Of a stretch of DNA of 64,000 nucleotides, positions 37,342 to 46,602 are shown piece after piece. The first letter of the stretch is position 1, and every line of letters begins with the position of its first letter. The position numbers and the translations under genes were made by a program. Source of the DNA: Janthinobacterium sp. GW458P (lineage in GTDB: Bacteria; Pseudomonadota; Gammaproteobacteria; Burkholderiales; Burkholderiaceae_D); the NCBI RefSeq assembly GCF_002127585.1, contig NZ_NEGZ01000015.1:1-64000 (forward strand), written 5' to 3'. The notes under the pieces were generated by a model. The model was not told the origin of the DNA and did not search any database. It saw nothing but the letters and a program-made list of their open reading frames with translations.

Positions 37342-37377
37342 GGAAATTTGCTCAATGATGCTCTGGAGCAAAATTCC
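37342..37377. promoter_or_regulatory. 12-bp inverted repeat upstream of the glycosylation operon
   Basis: GGAAATTTGCTC and GAGCAAAATTCC are complementary except for one position, separated by 12 bases. A further GGAAATTTTC half-like sequence follows at 37382-37391. It lies about 70-100 bp before the GT41 start codon, where a promoter or operator is expected. It stands out as AT-rich palindromic DNA in a GC-rich setting. The binding factor is unknown. Confidence 0.45.
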
Positions 37378-37445
37378 ATGGGGAAATTTTCTATTCGCCA
37401 CTCCCAGCAGTTACAATTGCCGCTGGTACATTTTCCTTCCCTCTC

Positions 37446-40400
37446 ATGAACGCTGACGCCACCCCGGAAACGCAACTCGACACCCAACTGGCGCTGGCAC
37501 TTGAAGCGCACCAGGCTGGCCGCCTGGAAGAGGCGGAAGACCTGTATGTCGGCATCCTGCAAGAACAGCCCTACCATGCCATCGCCAACCACAATATGGG
37601 TTTGCTGGCCGGCCAGGTCGGCCAGTTCCGGGCAGGACTGCCGTATCTGCGCAAGGCGCTGTCGGTCAATCCCGACGAAGGCCAGTTCTGGCTGTCGCTT
37701 GCCGAGGGCCTGCTCAAGGCCGGCGAACGGGACGAAGCGCTCGACATCATCGACACGGCCATCGGCCGCGGCCTCGATAACGACCAGGCGCACGCCTTGC
37801 GCGCGCGCATAGCCGCGGCGATTGCCGCCGCGCCGACGGCCGACGAATGCCAGCACGTGGTGGCGCTGTACCAGGCGGCACGGTACGCGGAAATGGAAAC
37901 GGCCACCCGGGCGCTGATCGCCCGCTACCCCACCTCCGATTTTGCCTGGAGCGTGCTCGGCACCGTCCTGCAGGCGCAGGGCAAGGACGCCCTCGACGCG
38001 CTGCAAACCACGGTGCAGCTCACCCCGTATGACGCCGAAGCCCATTGCAACCTGGCCAATGCGTGGCAGGCGCGCGGGGAACACGCGCAGGCGGTCCAGT
38101 CCTACCAGCAGGCGCTGCAGTTCAATCCGGCGTTCGCCGAGGCGCACAGCAACCTGGGCGGCGCCCTGCAGGCGCTCGGCGCCCTGGCGGAAGCGGAAGC
38201 ATCCTACCTGCGGGCCATTGCCCTGCGGCCCGACTATGGCATGGCGCACTTTAACCTGGGCAACACACGCAAGGCGCGTGGCGATCTCGACGGCGCCGTC
38301 AGCGCCTACCACGCCGCCCTGGCAAGCATGCCCGGCGACGCCGAAGTGCTCTGCAATCTGGGCAACGCCCTGCAGGGGCTGGAGCGCAATGAAGAAGCGG
38401 CCGACAGCTATCGCCGCGCGCTGGCGCTCGATCCCCGGCTGGTGATGGCGCACAGCAACCTCGGCGCCGCGCTACAGAATCTGGAACAGTACCCGCAGGC
38501 GGAAGCGAGCTACCGCAGCGCCTTGTCGCTGGCGCCGCGCCATGCGGACCTGTGGAATGGCCTGGGCAACAGCCTGCAGTCGCAGCAGCGCCTCGACGAG
38601 GCCGCCGATGCCTATCGCCAGGCGCTGGCCGTGCAGCCCGACTATTCCCAGGCCCAGTCCAACCTGGGCGGCGTGCTGGTGAGCCTGGGCGAATTCGATG
38701 CGGCGATCGCCAGCTATCGCCGGGCCCTGCAGCTGCAGCCGGACAGCGCCGACGCGCACACCCAGCTGGGCCTGGGCCTGCAATCGGTCGGCGAACTCGA
38801 CGAAGCACTGGCCCTGCACCAGCGCGCGGTACAGCTGGCGCCCGACAAGCTGCAGGCGCACACCTGCCTCGGACATTGCCTCAAGCAAATGCGCCGCTTT
38901 GAGGAAGCGCAAGTCGCTTACCGGCAAGCGCTCGCGCTGGCGCCCGATGTCGCCAACCTGCACAATGACCTGGCCATCGCCGTGCAGGACGCCGGCGATT
39001 ATCCCGAGGCGATCCGCATCTACCAGCACGCGCTGGAACTGGACCCGCGCTCATCGCTGATCCATTGCAACCTGAGCGTGGCGTTCGAGGATAGCGGCCA
39101 GTCGGAGCGGGCGCTCGAGTATCTGCAGCGCGCGCGCGAAATCGCGCCCGACTCCAGCCGCGTGCACTTTACGATGGGCAATTGCCTGCGCTCGCTGAAG
39201 CGCTACGACGAAGCGCTGGCCAGCTATGCGCGCTCGCTGGAAATCCAGGACGACTTCATCGGCTCCCATTTGAACACGTGCGCGACCTACAGCGAGATGG
39301 GCCGCACCGACGACGCCGTCCAGGCCTGCCGCACGGCCCTGGCCAGGTATCCGCAGTACGATGAGGTCTACAGCAACATGCTGTTCGGCCTGTCACACAT
39401 GCATGCCGACGACCCCGCCGCCATGGTGGCCGACCATTTCGGCTTCGGTGAACGCTACGAAACGCCGCTGCGCGCCGCATGGCAGCCGCATGCGAACGAG
39501 CGCGACCCGCAGCGCCAGTTGAAGATCGGCCTGGTCTCGGGCGACTTCTGCAACCACGCCGTGGCGCATTTCATTACGCCCCTGCTTGAAGAACTGGTGA
39601 CGATGCCGCAGTTTGCGCTGTATGCGTACTACAACAATAGCCGCGTCGACAACGTCACCATGCGCATCGCGCAACTGCTGCCCAACTGGCTGCCAGTGAC
39701 CCACCTGAGCCAGGAAAAGCTGGCCGAGCGCATCCGCGCCGACGGCATCGACATCCTGATCGACCTGTCCGGGCACACGGCCAAGAATTGCCTGCTGGCC
39801 TTTGCCCGCAAGCCGGCGCCCATACAGATGAGCTGGATCGGCTATCCGCTGACCACGGGCCTGCAGGCCATGGATTATTATCTGGGCGACCGCCATTTCT
39901 CGCCGCCGGAGACATTCGCCAGCCATTTCACGGAAAAACTGATACTGCTGCCGACCATCGCCCCGTTCCTGCCATCGGAGCATGCGGACGGCATCCTGCC
40001 GGCGCCGGTGCTGAAGAACAAATACCTGACGTTCGGCAGCTTCAACCGCCCTAACAAGCTCAACCGCCAAACCATCGCGCGCTGGGCCAAGGTCTTGCGC
40101 GCCATCCCGGACGCCAGGATGCTGCTGGCGGCCATGCCGGCGCCCGGTCCCCACCCCGGCCTGACGGCGTGGTTCGCCGAAGAAGGCATCAGCGCCGACC
40201 GCCTGATCTTCGAGCCGCGCGCCAACATGGCCAACTTCCTGGCCATGCATCACCGCGTCGACATCTGCCTCGATACGGCGCCGTACGGCGGCGGCACCAC
40301 CACCTTCCACGGCTTGTGGATGGGCGTGCCCACCCTTACCGTTGCCGGACCGACAGTACCAAGCCGCGCCGGCACCTCGATACTGCGCCATGTGCAGCTG

Positions 40401-40658
40401 GAGGAATTCATCGCCCGCGACGACGAGGAATTTGTCAGCAAGGCCCTGTACATGGCGGCCAACCCCATGCTGCTGGGCGCCTACCGCTTCAGCACCCGGC
40501 ACCGCCTGGCGCAAACGGCGCTGGGCCAGCCGAAGTTGATTGCGGAAGGCGTGGCCAACAGCCTGCGCCTGGCCTGGCAGCGCTGGTGCGCGGGCCTGCC
40601 GCCAGCGAGCTTCGATGCGCCGCTCGACAGCCAGTTGCCCGGGGAGCTGGCAGCATGA
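37446..40658 (+). CDS. TPR-GT41 protein O-glycosyltransferase (OGT/SPINDLY/FlmG-like)
   Basis: A 1070-residue cytoplasmic enzyme. Residues about 10-640 are consecutive 34-residue TPR units with the pattern A..NLG..L...G....A...Y..AL...P (for example AHSNLGGALQALG). Residues about 685-1055 form a GT41 catalytic region: KIGLVSGDFCNHAVAHF (about 692), LIDLSGHT, IQMSWIGYPLTTGL, then YGGGTTTFHGLWMGVP and SRAGTSILRHVQL near the donor site. In Caulobacter FlmG, a TPR-GT41-like protein, the TPR part binds flagellin and the GT part modifies it. By position upstream of flagellin genes this protein probably does the same. Its stop overlaps the next start (ATGA). Confidence 0.9.
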   Translation: MNADATPETQLDTQLALALEAHQAGRLEEAEDLYVGILQEQPYHAIANHNMGLLAGQVGQFRAGLPYLRKALSVNPDEGQFWLSLAEGLLKAGERDEALDIIDTAIGRGLDNDQAHALRARIAAAIAAAPTADECQHVVALYQAARYAEMETATRALIARYPTSDFAWSVLGTVLQAQGKDALDALQTTVQLTPYDAEAHCNLANAWQARGEHAQAVQSYQQALQFNPAFAEAHSNLGGALQALGALAEAEASYLRAIALRPDYGMAHFNLGNTRKARGDLDGAVSAYHAALASMPGDAEVLCNLGNALQGLERNEEAADSYRRALALDPRLVMAHSNLGAALQNLEQYPQAEASYRSALSLAPRHADLWNGLGNSLQSQQRLDEAADAYRQALAVQPDYSQAQSNLGGVLVSLGEFDAAIASYRRALQLQPDSADAHTQLGLGLQSVGELDEALALHQRAVQLAPDKLQAHTCLGHCLKQMRRFEEAQVAYRQALALAPDVANLHNDLAIAVQDAGDYPEAIRIYQHALELDPRSSLIHCNLSVAFEDSGQSERALEYLQRAREIAPDSSRVHFTMGNCLRSLKRYDEALASYARSLEIQDDFIGSHLNTCATYSEMGRTDDAVQACRTALARYPQYDEVYSNMLFGLSHMHADDPAAMVADHFGFGERYETPLRAAWQPHANERDPQRQLKIGLVSGDFCNHAVAHFITPLLEELVTMPQFALYAYYNNSRVDNVTMRIAQLLPNWLPVTHLSQEKLAERIRADGIDILIDLSGHTAKNCLLAFARKPAPIQMSWIGYPLTTGLQAMDYYLGDRHFSPPETFASHFTEKLILLPTIAPFLPSEHADGILPAPVLKNKYLTFGSFNRPNKLNRQTIARWAKVLRAIPDARMLLAAMPAPGPHPGLTAWFAEEGISADRLIFEPRANMANFLAMHHRVDICLDTAPYGGGTTTFHGLWMGVPTLTVAGPTVPSRAGTSILRHVQLEEFIARDDEEFVSKALYMAANPMLLGAYRFSTRHRLAQTALGQPKLIAEGVANSLRLAWQRWCAGLPPASFDAPLDSQLPGELAA

Positions 40659-41770
40659 GCGACTCCAAACCCATCTACGTCACCCAGCCGCTGCTGCCGG
40701 ACCTGCAGGATTTCCTGCCATACCTGGAAAGCATCTGGCAAAACAAGATCCTCACCAATGGCGGCCCCTTCCACCAGCAGCTGGAAAAAGCGCTGTGCGA
40801 CTACCTGGGCGTGCGGCATATCTGCCTGTTTACCAATGGAACGCTGGCATTGATGACGGCCTTGCAAGCCTTGCGCGTGAAGGGCGAAGTCATCACGACG
40901 CCGTATTCCTTCGTTGCCACGGCCCATTCGCTGCTGTGGAACGACATCAAGCCCGTCTTCGCCGACATCGATGCGCGCACGCTGAACCTCGATCCGGCGC
41001 GCATCGAGGCGGCCATCACGGCGCAGACCACGGCCATCATGCCCGTGCACTGCTATGGCCAGCCCTGCGATGTCGACGCCATCCAGAAGATTGCCGACAA
41101 TTATGATCTGAAGGTCATCTATGACGCCGCGCATGCGTTCGGCGTGCGCCATCAGGGCACAAGCGTGCTCAATTACGGCGACCTGTCCGTGATCAGCTTT
41201 CACGCGACAAAGATCTTCAACACCTTCGAAGGCGGCGCCATCGTCTGCCCGGACGCCAAGACCAAGCAGCGCATCGACCATCTGAAAAATTTCGGCTTTG
41301 TCGACGAAGTCACGGTCGTCGCCGCCGGCATCAATGGCAAGATGAGCGAAATCAATGCCGCCTTCGGCCTGCTGCAGCTGAAGGGCATCGACCAGGCGCG
41401 CCAGCAGCGGCGCGGCATCGACGCCCACTACCGCCAGCGCCTGGCCGGCATCGCCGGCATCACCTGCCTGGAAGCGGCCGATGCGGAAGCGGCCAATCAC
41501 GCCTACTTCCCCATCCTCGTCGGCCCCGAGTATCCGCTGGCGCGCGACGCCCTGTTCCAGCGGCTGCGCGATCACCAGATCTATGCGCGCCGCTATTTCT
41601 ACCCGCTCATCAGCGATTTCCCCATGTACCGCGGCATGCCGTCCGCCGTGCACGCCAATCTGCCGGTGGCGCGCCTGGCCGCGTCCCAGGTGATCTGCCT
41701 GCCGATCTACCCTGCCCTCGAGCTGTCGAGCGTGGATGCGATCACCGCCCTGATCGCCGGGCCTGCCTGA
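40655..41770 (+). CDS. DegT/DnrJ/EryC1/StrS-family sugar aminotransferase
   Basis: PLP-dependent transaminase of 371 residues acting on keto-nucleotide-sugars (VioA/PseC-like role). The cofactor lysine is K186 in SFHATKIFNTFEGGAI. Conserved FTNGTLALMTALQAL (about 54-68), PYSFVATAHS and DAAHAFGV are present. It probably makes a 4-amino-4,6-dideoxy sugar nucleotide. The 4,6-dehydratase that would supply the keto sugar is not in the window, so it must be encoded elsewhere (for example by rmlB). It overlaps the glycosyltransferase gene by four bases. Confidence 0.92.
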   Translation: MSDSKPIYVTQPLLPDLQDFLPYLESIWQNKILTNGGPFHQQLEKALCDYLGVRHICLFTNGTLALMTALQALRVKGEVITTPYSFVATAHSLLWNDIKPVFADIDARTLNLDPARIEAAITAQTTAIMPVHCYGQPCDVDAIQKIADNYDLKVIYDAAHAFGVRHQGTSVLNYGDLSVISFHATKIFNTFEGGAIVCPDAKTKQRIDHLKNFGFVDEVTVVAAGINGKMSEINAAFGLLQLKGIDQARQQRRGIDAHYRQRLAGIAGITCLEAADAEAANHAYFPILVGPEYPLARDALFQRLRDHQIYARRYFYPLISDFPMYRGMPSAVHANLPVARLAASQVICLPIYPALELSSVDAITALIAGPA

Positions 41771-41813
41771 GCGCCGCGCCCATCCCTATTGACCCAGAAC
41801 AAACGGCCACCGC

Positions 41814-42830
41814 ATGTCCCACTACGCCCACCTTACCGCGATCGCCTGCCACCTGCCGCAGGCGATCCTGACGAATGCCGCGCTGGAACAGGAATTCATC
41901 GACTGGCCGGCGCAAAAAATCCTCGACAAGACAGGCATTGCACAGCGTCATATCGCCGCGGCACATGAAACGGCCAGCGACCTGGCGTTCCATGCCGCGG
42001 AAAAACTGTTCGCCACGCATGACATCGCGCGCGGCGACATCGATTTCCTGATCCTGTGCACGCAGGCGCCCGACTACCTGCTGCCCAGCAGCGCCTGCGT
42101 GCTGCAGCAGCGGCTCGGCTTGCCGACCTCGTGCGGCGCGCTCGACATCAACCTCGGCTGTTCCGGCTACGTCTACGCGCTGGCCATGGCCAAGGGCCTG
42201 ATCGAGAGCGGCATCCGCAAGAAGGTGCTGCTGCTGACGGCCGACACCTATTCCAAGTACATCAACGCGCGCGACCGCAGCGTACGCACGCTGTTCGGCG
42301 ACGGCGCCGCCGCCAGCGTGATCGCCGGCGGCGCGCCCGAACTGGCGCTGGGACCGTTCGTCCTGGGCACGGACGGCAGCGGCGCGAACAACCTGATCGT
42401 GCCGGCCGGCGGCATGCGCACGGCCCGCAGCGCGGCCACGGCCGTCCCCGTCGAGGACGCGTCCGGCAACTGGCGCAGCCAGGACGACCTGTTCATGGAT
42501 GGCGCGCAGATCGTCCAGTTCACCTTGGGCGCCGTGCCGCGTACAATGCAGGAGCTGCTGGAGACGGCCGGCAAGACCCTCGATGACATCGATCACGTGA
42601 TTTTCCATCAGGCAAACAAATTCATGCTGGACGCCTTGCGCCGCAAAATCCGTATTCCGGAAGACAAATTTGTGATTGAAATCGATACTGTCGGCAATAC
42701 CGTCTCCTCGACCATTCCCATCGCCATCGCCCGCGCGCGCGCCTCGGGGCGCATCCGGCCGGGCGACACGGCCCTGCTGCTGGGCTTTGGCGTCGGCTAT
42801 TCCTGGGCCGGCACGCTGGCGCGACTGTAG
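41814..42830 (+). CDS. 3-oxoacyl-ACP synthase III (FabH-like), first copy
   Basis: Thiolase-fold condensing enzyme of 338 residues. The triad is intact: C116 (INLGCSGYVYAL), H265 (FHQANKFM) and N295 (VGNTVSST). It can start an acyl chain by condensing acyl-CoA with malonyl-ACP. In this operon, with its own ACP and a FabG-like reductase, it probably makes a short 3-hydroxyacyl group for a sugar amine rather than membrane lipid. It begins 43 bp after the aminotransferase. A second, clearly diverged FabH-like gene lies two genes later. Confidence 0.9.
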   Translation: MSHYAHLTAIACHLPQAILTNAALEQEFIDWPAQKILDKTGIAQRHIAAAHETASDLAFHAAEKLFATHDIARGDIDFLILCTQAPDYLLPSSACVLQQRLGLPTSCGALDINLGCSGYVYALAMAKGLIESGIRKKVLLLTADTYSKYINARDRSVRTLFGDGAAASVIAGGAPELALGPFVLGTDGSGANNLIVPAGGMRTARSAATAVPVEDASGNWRSQDDLFMDGAQIVQFTLGAVPRTMQELLETAGKTLDDIDHVIFHQANKFMLDALRRKIRIPEDKFVIEIDTVGNTVSSTIPIAIARARASGRIRPGDTALLLGFGVGYSWAGTLARL

Positions 42831-42874
42831 GCGTCCGCGCGCCTGCGCACTGAACTTCTCTGAAAGGAAACACA

Positions 42875-43093
42875 ATGCAAGAATTTTTCAACGGCATGGC
42901 CGACATTCTGGAAATCGACGCCGACAAGGTCGTGCCGGGCCTGAAACTGGGCGATTACGCCTGGGATTCGCTGGCCATCATTTCCACCATCGCCCTGGCC
43001 GACGAACTGTTCGATCAGATGCTCGAAGGCCAGGCCCTGGCCAATTGCGAAACCCTGGCCGACGTGCTGGCATTGATCGCCGTCAAGGTCTGA
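42875..43093 (+). CDS. Acyl carrier protein, operon-specific
   Basis: A small acidic four-helix protein of 72 residues. The phosphopantetheine attachment serine is S32 in YAWDSLAIIS, matching the DSL motif. It should carry the acyl intermediate between the two KAS III enzymes, the SDR and the acyltransferase. It is shorter and more diverged than housekeeping AcpP, and the absence of the usual fab neighbours supports a dedicated carrier. The ATG follows AAAGGAAAC. The next gene starts 2 bp after its stop. Confidence 0.9.
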   Translation: MQEFFNGMADILEIDADKVVPGLKLGDYAWDSLAIISTIALADELFDQMLEGQALANCETLADVLALIAVKV

Positions 43094-43095
43094 CC

Positions 43096-44151
43096 ATGTC
43101 CAGCCAGCGCCTGGAATCGGGACTGCCGTTCAGCACCGCCCATCTGGCCATGCGCGGCGTGGTGTGCGCGCTGCCGCGCACGCAGGTCCACAATGCCGAC
43201 CTGGCCGAGCGCTTCGGCGCCGAGGCCGTGGCCGACGTGAGCAAGATGATCGGCGTGCAGTCGCGCCGCCGCGCCGCCGACGGCCAGACGACGGCCGACC
43301 TGTGCCAGGCGGCGGCGCAAACCCTGCTCGACGACCTGGGCTGGGAGCGCGACAGCATCGACGCCCTGATCTTCATTTCGCAAACCCCCGATTACGTGCT
43401 GCCGGCCACCGCCTGCGCCCTGCATGGACGGCTGGGCCTGCACAAGGCCTGCGCCGCCTTCGACATCAACCTCGGCTGCTCTGCCTACGCGTATGGCCTG
43501 TGGCTGGCGGCGAAGATGCTCGATGGCCAGGCCATGTGCCGCATCCTGCTGCTGGTGGGCGACACCATCAGCAAGACCGTCGACGAGACCGACCGCGCCA
43601 CCGCGCTGCTGTTCGGCGACGCCGGCACGGCCACGGCGCTGGAATTCGATGCGGCGGCGGCGCCCGCCCATTTCATCGTCGGCAGCGACGGCGGCGGCGA
43701 ACGCCACCTGATGATGGCCGCCAGCGCCTGCCGCCCCTACGCGGGCGACGATGCGCGGCTGGCGCAGCGCGATCCGGCCAAGCTGTACATGGACGGCGGC
43801 GAAATCTTCAATTTCACGCTGAAAAGCATTCCGCCGCTGGTAGCGGACCTGCTGCGCCTGGCTGGCCGCACGAGCGACGAGGTCGATGCCTTCCTGTTTC
43901 ACCAGGCAAATACCTTCATGCTCAAGCACATTATCAAAAAAGCCAAATTGCCGGCCGGGCGCGCGCCGATCAACATGGACCGCTATGGCAACACGTCCAG
44001 CGCCTCCATCCCCCTGTTGATCGCCGACAGCCTGGGGGCGGCGGCACAGGGCCAGACCATCGCCATGTTCGGCTTTGGCGTCGGCTACTCCTGGTCGGCG
44101 GCCGTGCTGGGCCTGCAATCGCTGACCGTCAACCGCCTTATCGAAGTCTGA
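43096..44151 (+). CDS. 3-oxoacyl-ACP synthase III (FabH-like), second copy
   Basis: A 351-residue paralogue of the first KAS III. Catalytic residues are C128 (NLGCSAYAYGL), H269 (FHQANTFM) and N299 (YGNTSSASIP), so it should be active. It differs from the first copy in its N-terminus and substrate-pocket region, so the two may act in consecutive steps, or one may act as an acyltransferase. The gene is 2 bp after the ACP gene and 3 bp before the SDR gene. Confidence 0.9.
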   Translation: MSSQRLESGLPFSTAHLAMRGVVCALPRTQVHNADLAERFGAEAVADVSKMIGVQSRRRAADGQTTADLCQAAAQTLLDDLGWERDSIDALIFISQTPDYVLPATACALHGRLGLHKACAAFDINLGCSAYAYGLWLAAKMLDGQAMCRILLLVGDTISKTVDETDRATALLFGDAGTATALEFDAAAAPAHFIVGSDGGGERHLMMAASACRPYAGDDARLAQRDPAKLYMDGGEIFNFTLKSIPPLVADLLRLAGRTSDEVDAFLFHQANTFMLKHIIKKAKLPAGRAPINMDRYGNTSSASIPLLIADSLGAAAQGQTIAMFGFGVGYSWSAAVLGLQSLTVNRLIEV

Positions 44152-44154
44152 ACC

Positions 44155-44913
44155 ATGATCTTTCAACCCGACATGCTGGCCGGCCAGCGCATCCTCGTCA
44201 CCGGCGCCTCGTCCGGCATCGGCCGCGACACGGCCCTGCTGCTGGCGCGCTGCGGCGCGCAACTGCTGATCAGCGGACGCGACCCGGCTCGCCTGGAGCA
44301 AACCCTGCAGGCGCTTGACGGCAGCGGCCACCGCGCCGAAGTGCTCGAACTCGACGGCGGCGACCACATCGTCGACTTCCTCAGGCAGGCCACGCAGGAG
44401 GCGCCCCTGAGCGGCATCTTCCATGCGGCCGGCATCGAGTTATTGCGCCCGGTCAAATTGTCCAAGGCCCAGCAGTTTGACGAGGTCTTCGCCTCCAGCG
44501 TCAAGACGGCGCTGGCGCTGGCGCGCGGCGCCGCCCTGCGCGGCGTGCTCAGCGATGGCGCGGCCCTGCTCTTCATGTCTTCCGTGGCGGGCCAGAGCGG
44601 CCAGTCCGGCATGAGCGTGTATTCGGCCGCCAAGGCCGCCATCGACGGCCTGGTGCGCGCCCTGGCCGTGGAACTGGCGCCGCGCGGCATGCGCGTCAAC
44701 AGCATTGCCGCCGGCGCCGTCGAAACGGAAATGCACGCGCGCCTGAGCCGCGGCTTGCCGGACGAGGCCATGCGCGCCTACGCGGAACGCCATCCGCTCG
44801 GCTTCGGCCGCAGCAGCGACATCGCGCAGACGGCGGCCTTTTTGCTGTCGCCGGCGGCCCGCTGGGTCAGCGGCGCCACCTGGGCCGTCGACGGCGGCTA
44901 CCTGGCCCGTTAG
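44155..44913 (+). CDS. FabG-like short-chain dehydrogenase
   Basis: An NAD(P)H-dependent reductase of 252 residues. It shows the cofactor motif [17 protein letters not shown] (about 16-32), catalytic [16 protein letters not shown] (Tyr about 157), [11 protein letters not shown] before it, and the C-terminal [14 protein letters not shown]. By position between KAS III/ACP and the acyltransferase it should reduce the 3-ketoacyl-ACP to 3-hydroxyacyl-ACP. A sugar-reducing role is an alternative. Confidence 0.88.
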   Translation: MIFQPDMLAGQRILVTGASSGIGRDTALLLARCGAQLLISGRDPARLEQTLQALDGSGHRAEVLELDGGDHIVDFLRQATQEAPLSGIFHAAGIELLRPVKLSKAQQFDEVFASSVKTALALARGAALRGVLSDGAALLFMSSVAGQSGQSGMSVYSAAKAAIDGLVRALAVELAPRGMRVNSIAAGAVETEMHARLSRGLPDEAMRAYAERHPLGFGRSSDIAQTAAFLLSPAARWVSGATWAVDGGYLAR

Positions 44914-44921
44914 GAGTGCCC

Positions 44922-45554
44922 ATGCAAACCATCCTCATCGTCGGCGCCGGACGCTTCGCCCGAGAATTGCTGTGCTGGCTGGAAGACAGCCTCGACCCTG
45001 CTACCGCCCGCATCGGCGGCCTGCTCGACGACACGCTGCCGCCCTCGGCCGTGCTCGACGCCGACTACCCGTATCCCGTGCTGGGCAGCATCGGCGGCTA
45101 CCAGCCGGCGCCCGGCGAAGCGCTGCTGCTGGCCATCGGCGCGCCGAAAGCCCGGCTGGAAGTGGCGCAGATGCTGGCCGCGCGCGGCGCCCGCTTCCAT
45201 ACCCTGATCCACCCCAGCGCCATTGTCGCGCGCACGGCCCGCATCGGCCAGGGCGCCGTCGTCTGCCCGTTCGCCCTCGTCTCGGCAGGCAGCGAACTGG
45301 GCGACTATGTCACCATCAACAGCTACGCCAGCGTCGGCCATGATGCAGTGCTGGAACCGGGCTGCACGCTCAGTTCGCACGTCGACATCACGGGCGGCGT
45401 GCATCTGGGCCAGGCCGTCATGGTCGGCTCGGGCGCATCCATCCTGCCGCGCGTGCGCATCGGCGCCGGCGCCACCGTGGGCGCCGGCGCCGTCGTCATG
45501 CGCCGCGTGGCCGCCGGCGCCACCGTTTACGCTCCACCCGCAAAGACATTATGA
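44922..45554 (+). CDS. PglD/NeuD-like left-handed beta-helix acyltransferase
   Basis: A 210-residue transferase of the sugar N/O-acyltransferase type. The N-terminal Rossmann-like part (ILIVGAGRFARELLCWLED) is followed from about residue 90 by hexapeptide repeats (GQGAVVCPFALVSAGSELGDY, GSGASILPRVRIG). The catalytic His is probably in INSYASVGHDAVL. It would attach an acyl group to the sugar amine made by the aminotransferase; here the donor may be the operon's acyl-ACP rather than acetyl-CoA (inference). ATG 44922 is chosen because TAGGAG lies five bases before it; a GTG at 44916 overlaps that site. Confidence 0.88.
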   Translation: MQTILIVGAGRFARELLCWLEDSLDPATARIGGLLDDTLPPSAVLDADYPYPVLGSIGGYQPAPGEALLLAIGAPKARLEVAQMLAARGARFHTLIHPSAIVARTARIGQGAVVCPFALVSAGSELGDYVTINSYASVGHDAVLEPGCTLSSHVDITGGVHLGQAVMVGSGASILPRVRIGAGATVGAGAVVMRRVAAGATVYAPPAKTL

Positions 45555-46570
45555 CCATCCACTCCGAAACGCGGCAGCTGCGCGACCAGTTCTGGCACCT
45601 GCTGTGCCACCGCAGCGAATTGCCCTCCAGCGGCGACTATCTGAAGCTCGACTGGCTGGGCGAGGAAGTGGTCGTCTACAACGACCAGGGCGAGCTGATC
45701 GCCTTCGACAACCTGTGTCCGCACCGCGGCACGCGCTTCTTCACTGCAAAACGCGGCAATGCGCCGCTGGCCTGCCCCTACCATGGCTGGGCCTACCGGG
45801 CCGGCGCCATGCACATCCCCTGCCGCGAACGCTACGCCCCGGCCGAGCTGGACAACGCCCGCCTGCAGGTGCTGCAGCTGGACTGGTGCGCCGATTTCCT
45901 GTTCGCCTCGCCACGGCCGCGCCTGTCGCTCGGCGCGCAGCTGGGCGAGACGCAGGCCCTGCTGGAAAACATGTCCTTCAACGTCGACGGCCTGGGCGAT
46001 TTCAACGCCTATGACTTCGAGTGCGACTGGCGCATCGCGCTGGAAAATGCGCTCGAACCGCTGCACGTGCCGTTCGTGCACCCGGAATCGCTGGCGCAAC
46101 TGCAACTGGGCGACGGCGAGAACCGCTTCACGGAGTGGACTTCCGTGTGGCAAGCCCCGCTGGGCAATGCGGGCATGGCCAGGAAGCTGCGCTCCGTCAA
46201 ACGCCTGTTCCAGCTCGACAGCCAGTTCGAGGGTTACCAGAGCCTGTACCTGTTCCCGTTTACCATGCTCTCGTCGACATTTTCGTATTCGTATTCGCTG
46301 CAGCATTTCTTTCCGTCAACGCAAGCGCAGCGCACGCATTTCTCCAGCCGCCTGCTCAAGGCCGCGACCAAACCCGCCGCCAGCGCCACGCTGCAGGGCT
46401 TTTTCGACTCGAGCGCGCAGATGAACCGCCAGGTGTTCGAGGAAGACCATGCCATCTGCAAGCGCATCGCCGTCCAGGCGGCCGACAGTGCGCGCTTCAA
46501 GGTCCTTTCCAGCGACGAGGCAAAGATCGCGCATTTCCGGGCCTGCATCGTGGCGGCAAGCCGGTCCTAG
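45551..46570 (+). CDS. Rieske-type aromatic-ring-hydroxylating-like oxygenase
   Basis: A 339-residue non-haem iron oxygenase. Rieske ligands are C56-H58 (CPHRG) and C75-H78 (CPYHGW). The mononuclear iron site follows in NALEPLHVPFVHPESL (about 168-183). It has the length of an oxygenase alpha subunit, and no ferredoxin or reductase gene is beside it. In this operon it may hydroxylate or oxidise the acyl or sugar part of the glycan. It overlaps the acyltransferase gene by four bases and is the last gene of the operon. Confidence 0.9.
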   Translation: MTIHSETRQLRDQFWHLLCHRSELPSSGDYLKLDWLGEEVVVYNDQGELIAFDNLCPHRGTRFFTAKRGNAPLACPYHGWAYRAGAMHIPCRERYAPAELDNARLQVLQLDWCADFLFASPRPRLSLGAQLGETQALLENMSFNVDGLGDFNAYDFECDWRIALENALEPLHVPFVHPESLAQLQLGDGENRFTEWTSVWQAPLGNAGMARKLRSVKRLFQLDSQFEGYQSLYLFPFTMLSSTFSYSYSLQHFFPSTQAQRTHFSSRLLKAATKPAASATLQGFFDSSAQMNRQVFEEDHAICKRIAVQAADSARFKVLSSDEAKIAHFRACIVAASRS

Positions 46571-46572
46571 GG

Positions 46573-46595
46573 GGCTGGCGGCGAGTCCGCCGGCC
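46573..46595 (+). terminator. GC-rich hairpin at the end of the glycosylation operon
   Basis: GGCTGGCGG and CCGCCGGCC form a 9-bp stem (one G-T) around CGAGT, three bases after the Rieske gene stop. A T-run (CTTTTTT) begins about 10 bases later. It is a probable but imperfect terminator separating the operon from the flagellin gene. Confidence 0.5.
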
Positions 46596-46602
46596 GATGT
46601 GA

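Noticed and set aside
37500-39400. Repetitive DNA in the 5' part of the GT41 gene as a tandem repeat array
   Set aside because: The repetition reflects the 34-residue TPR units of the protein and is diverged at the DNA level; it is not a separate repeat element.
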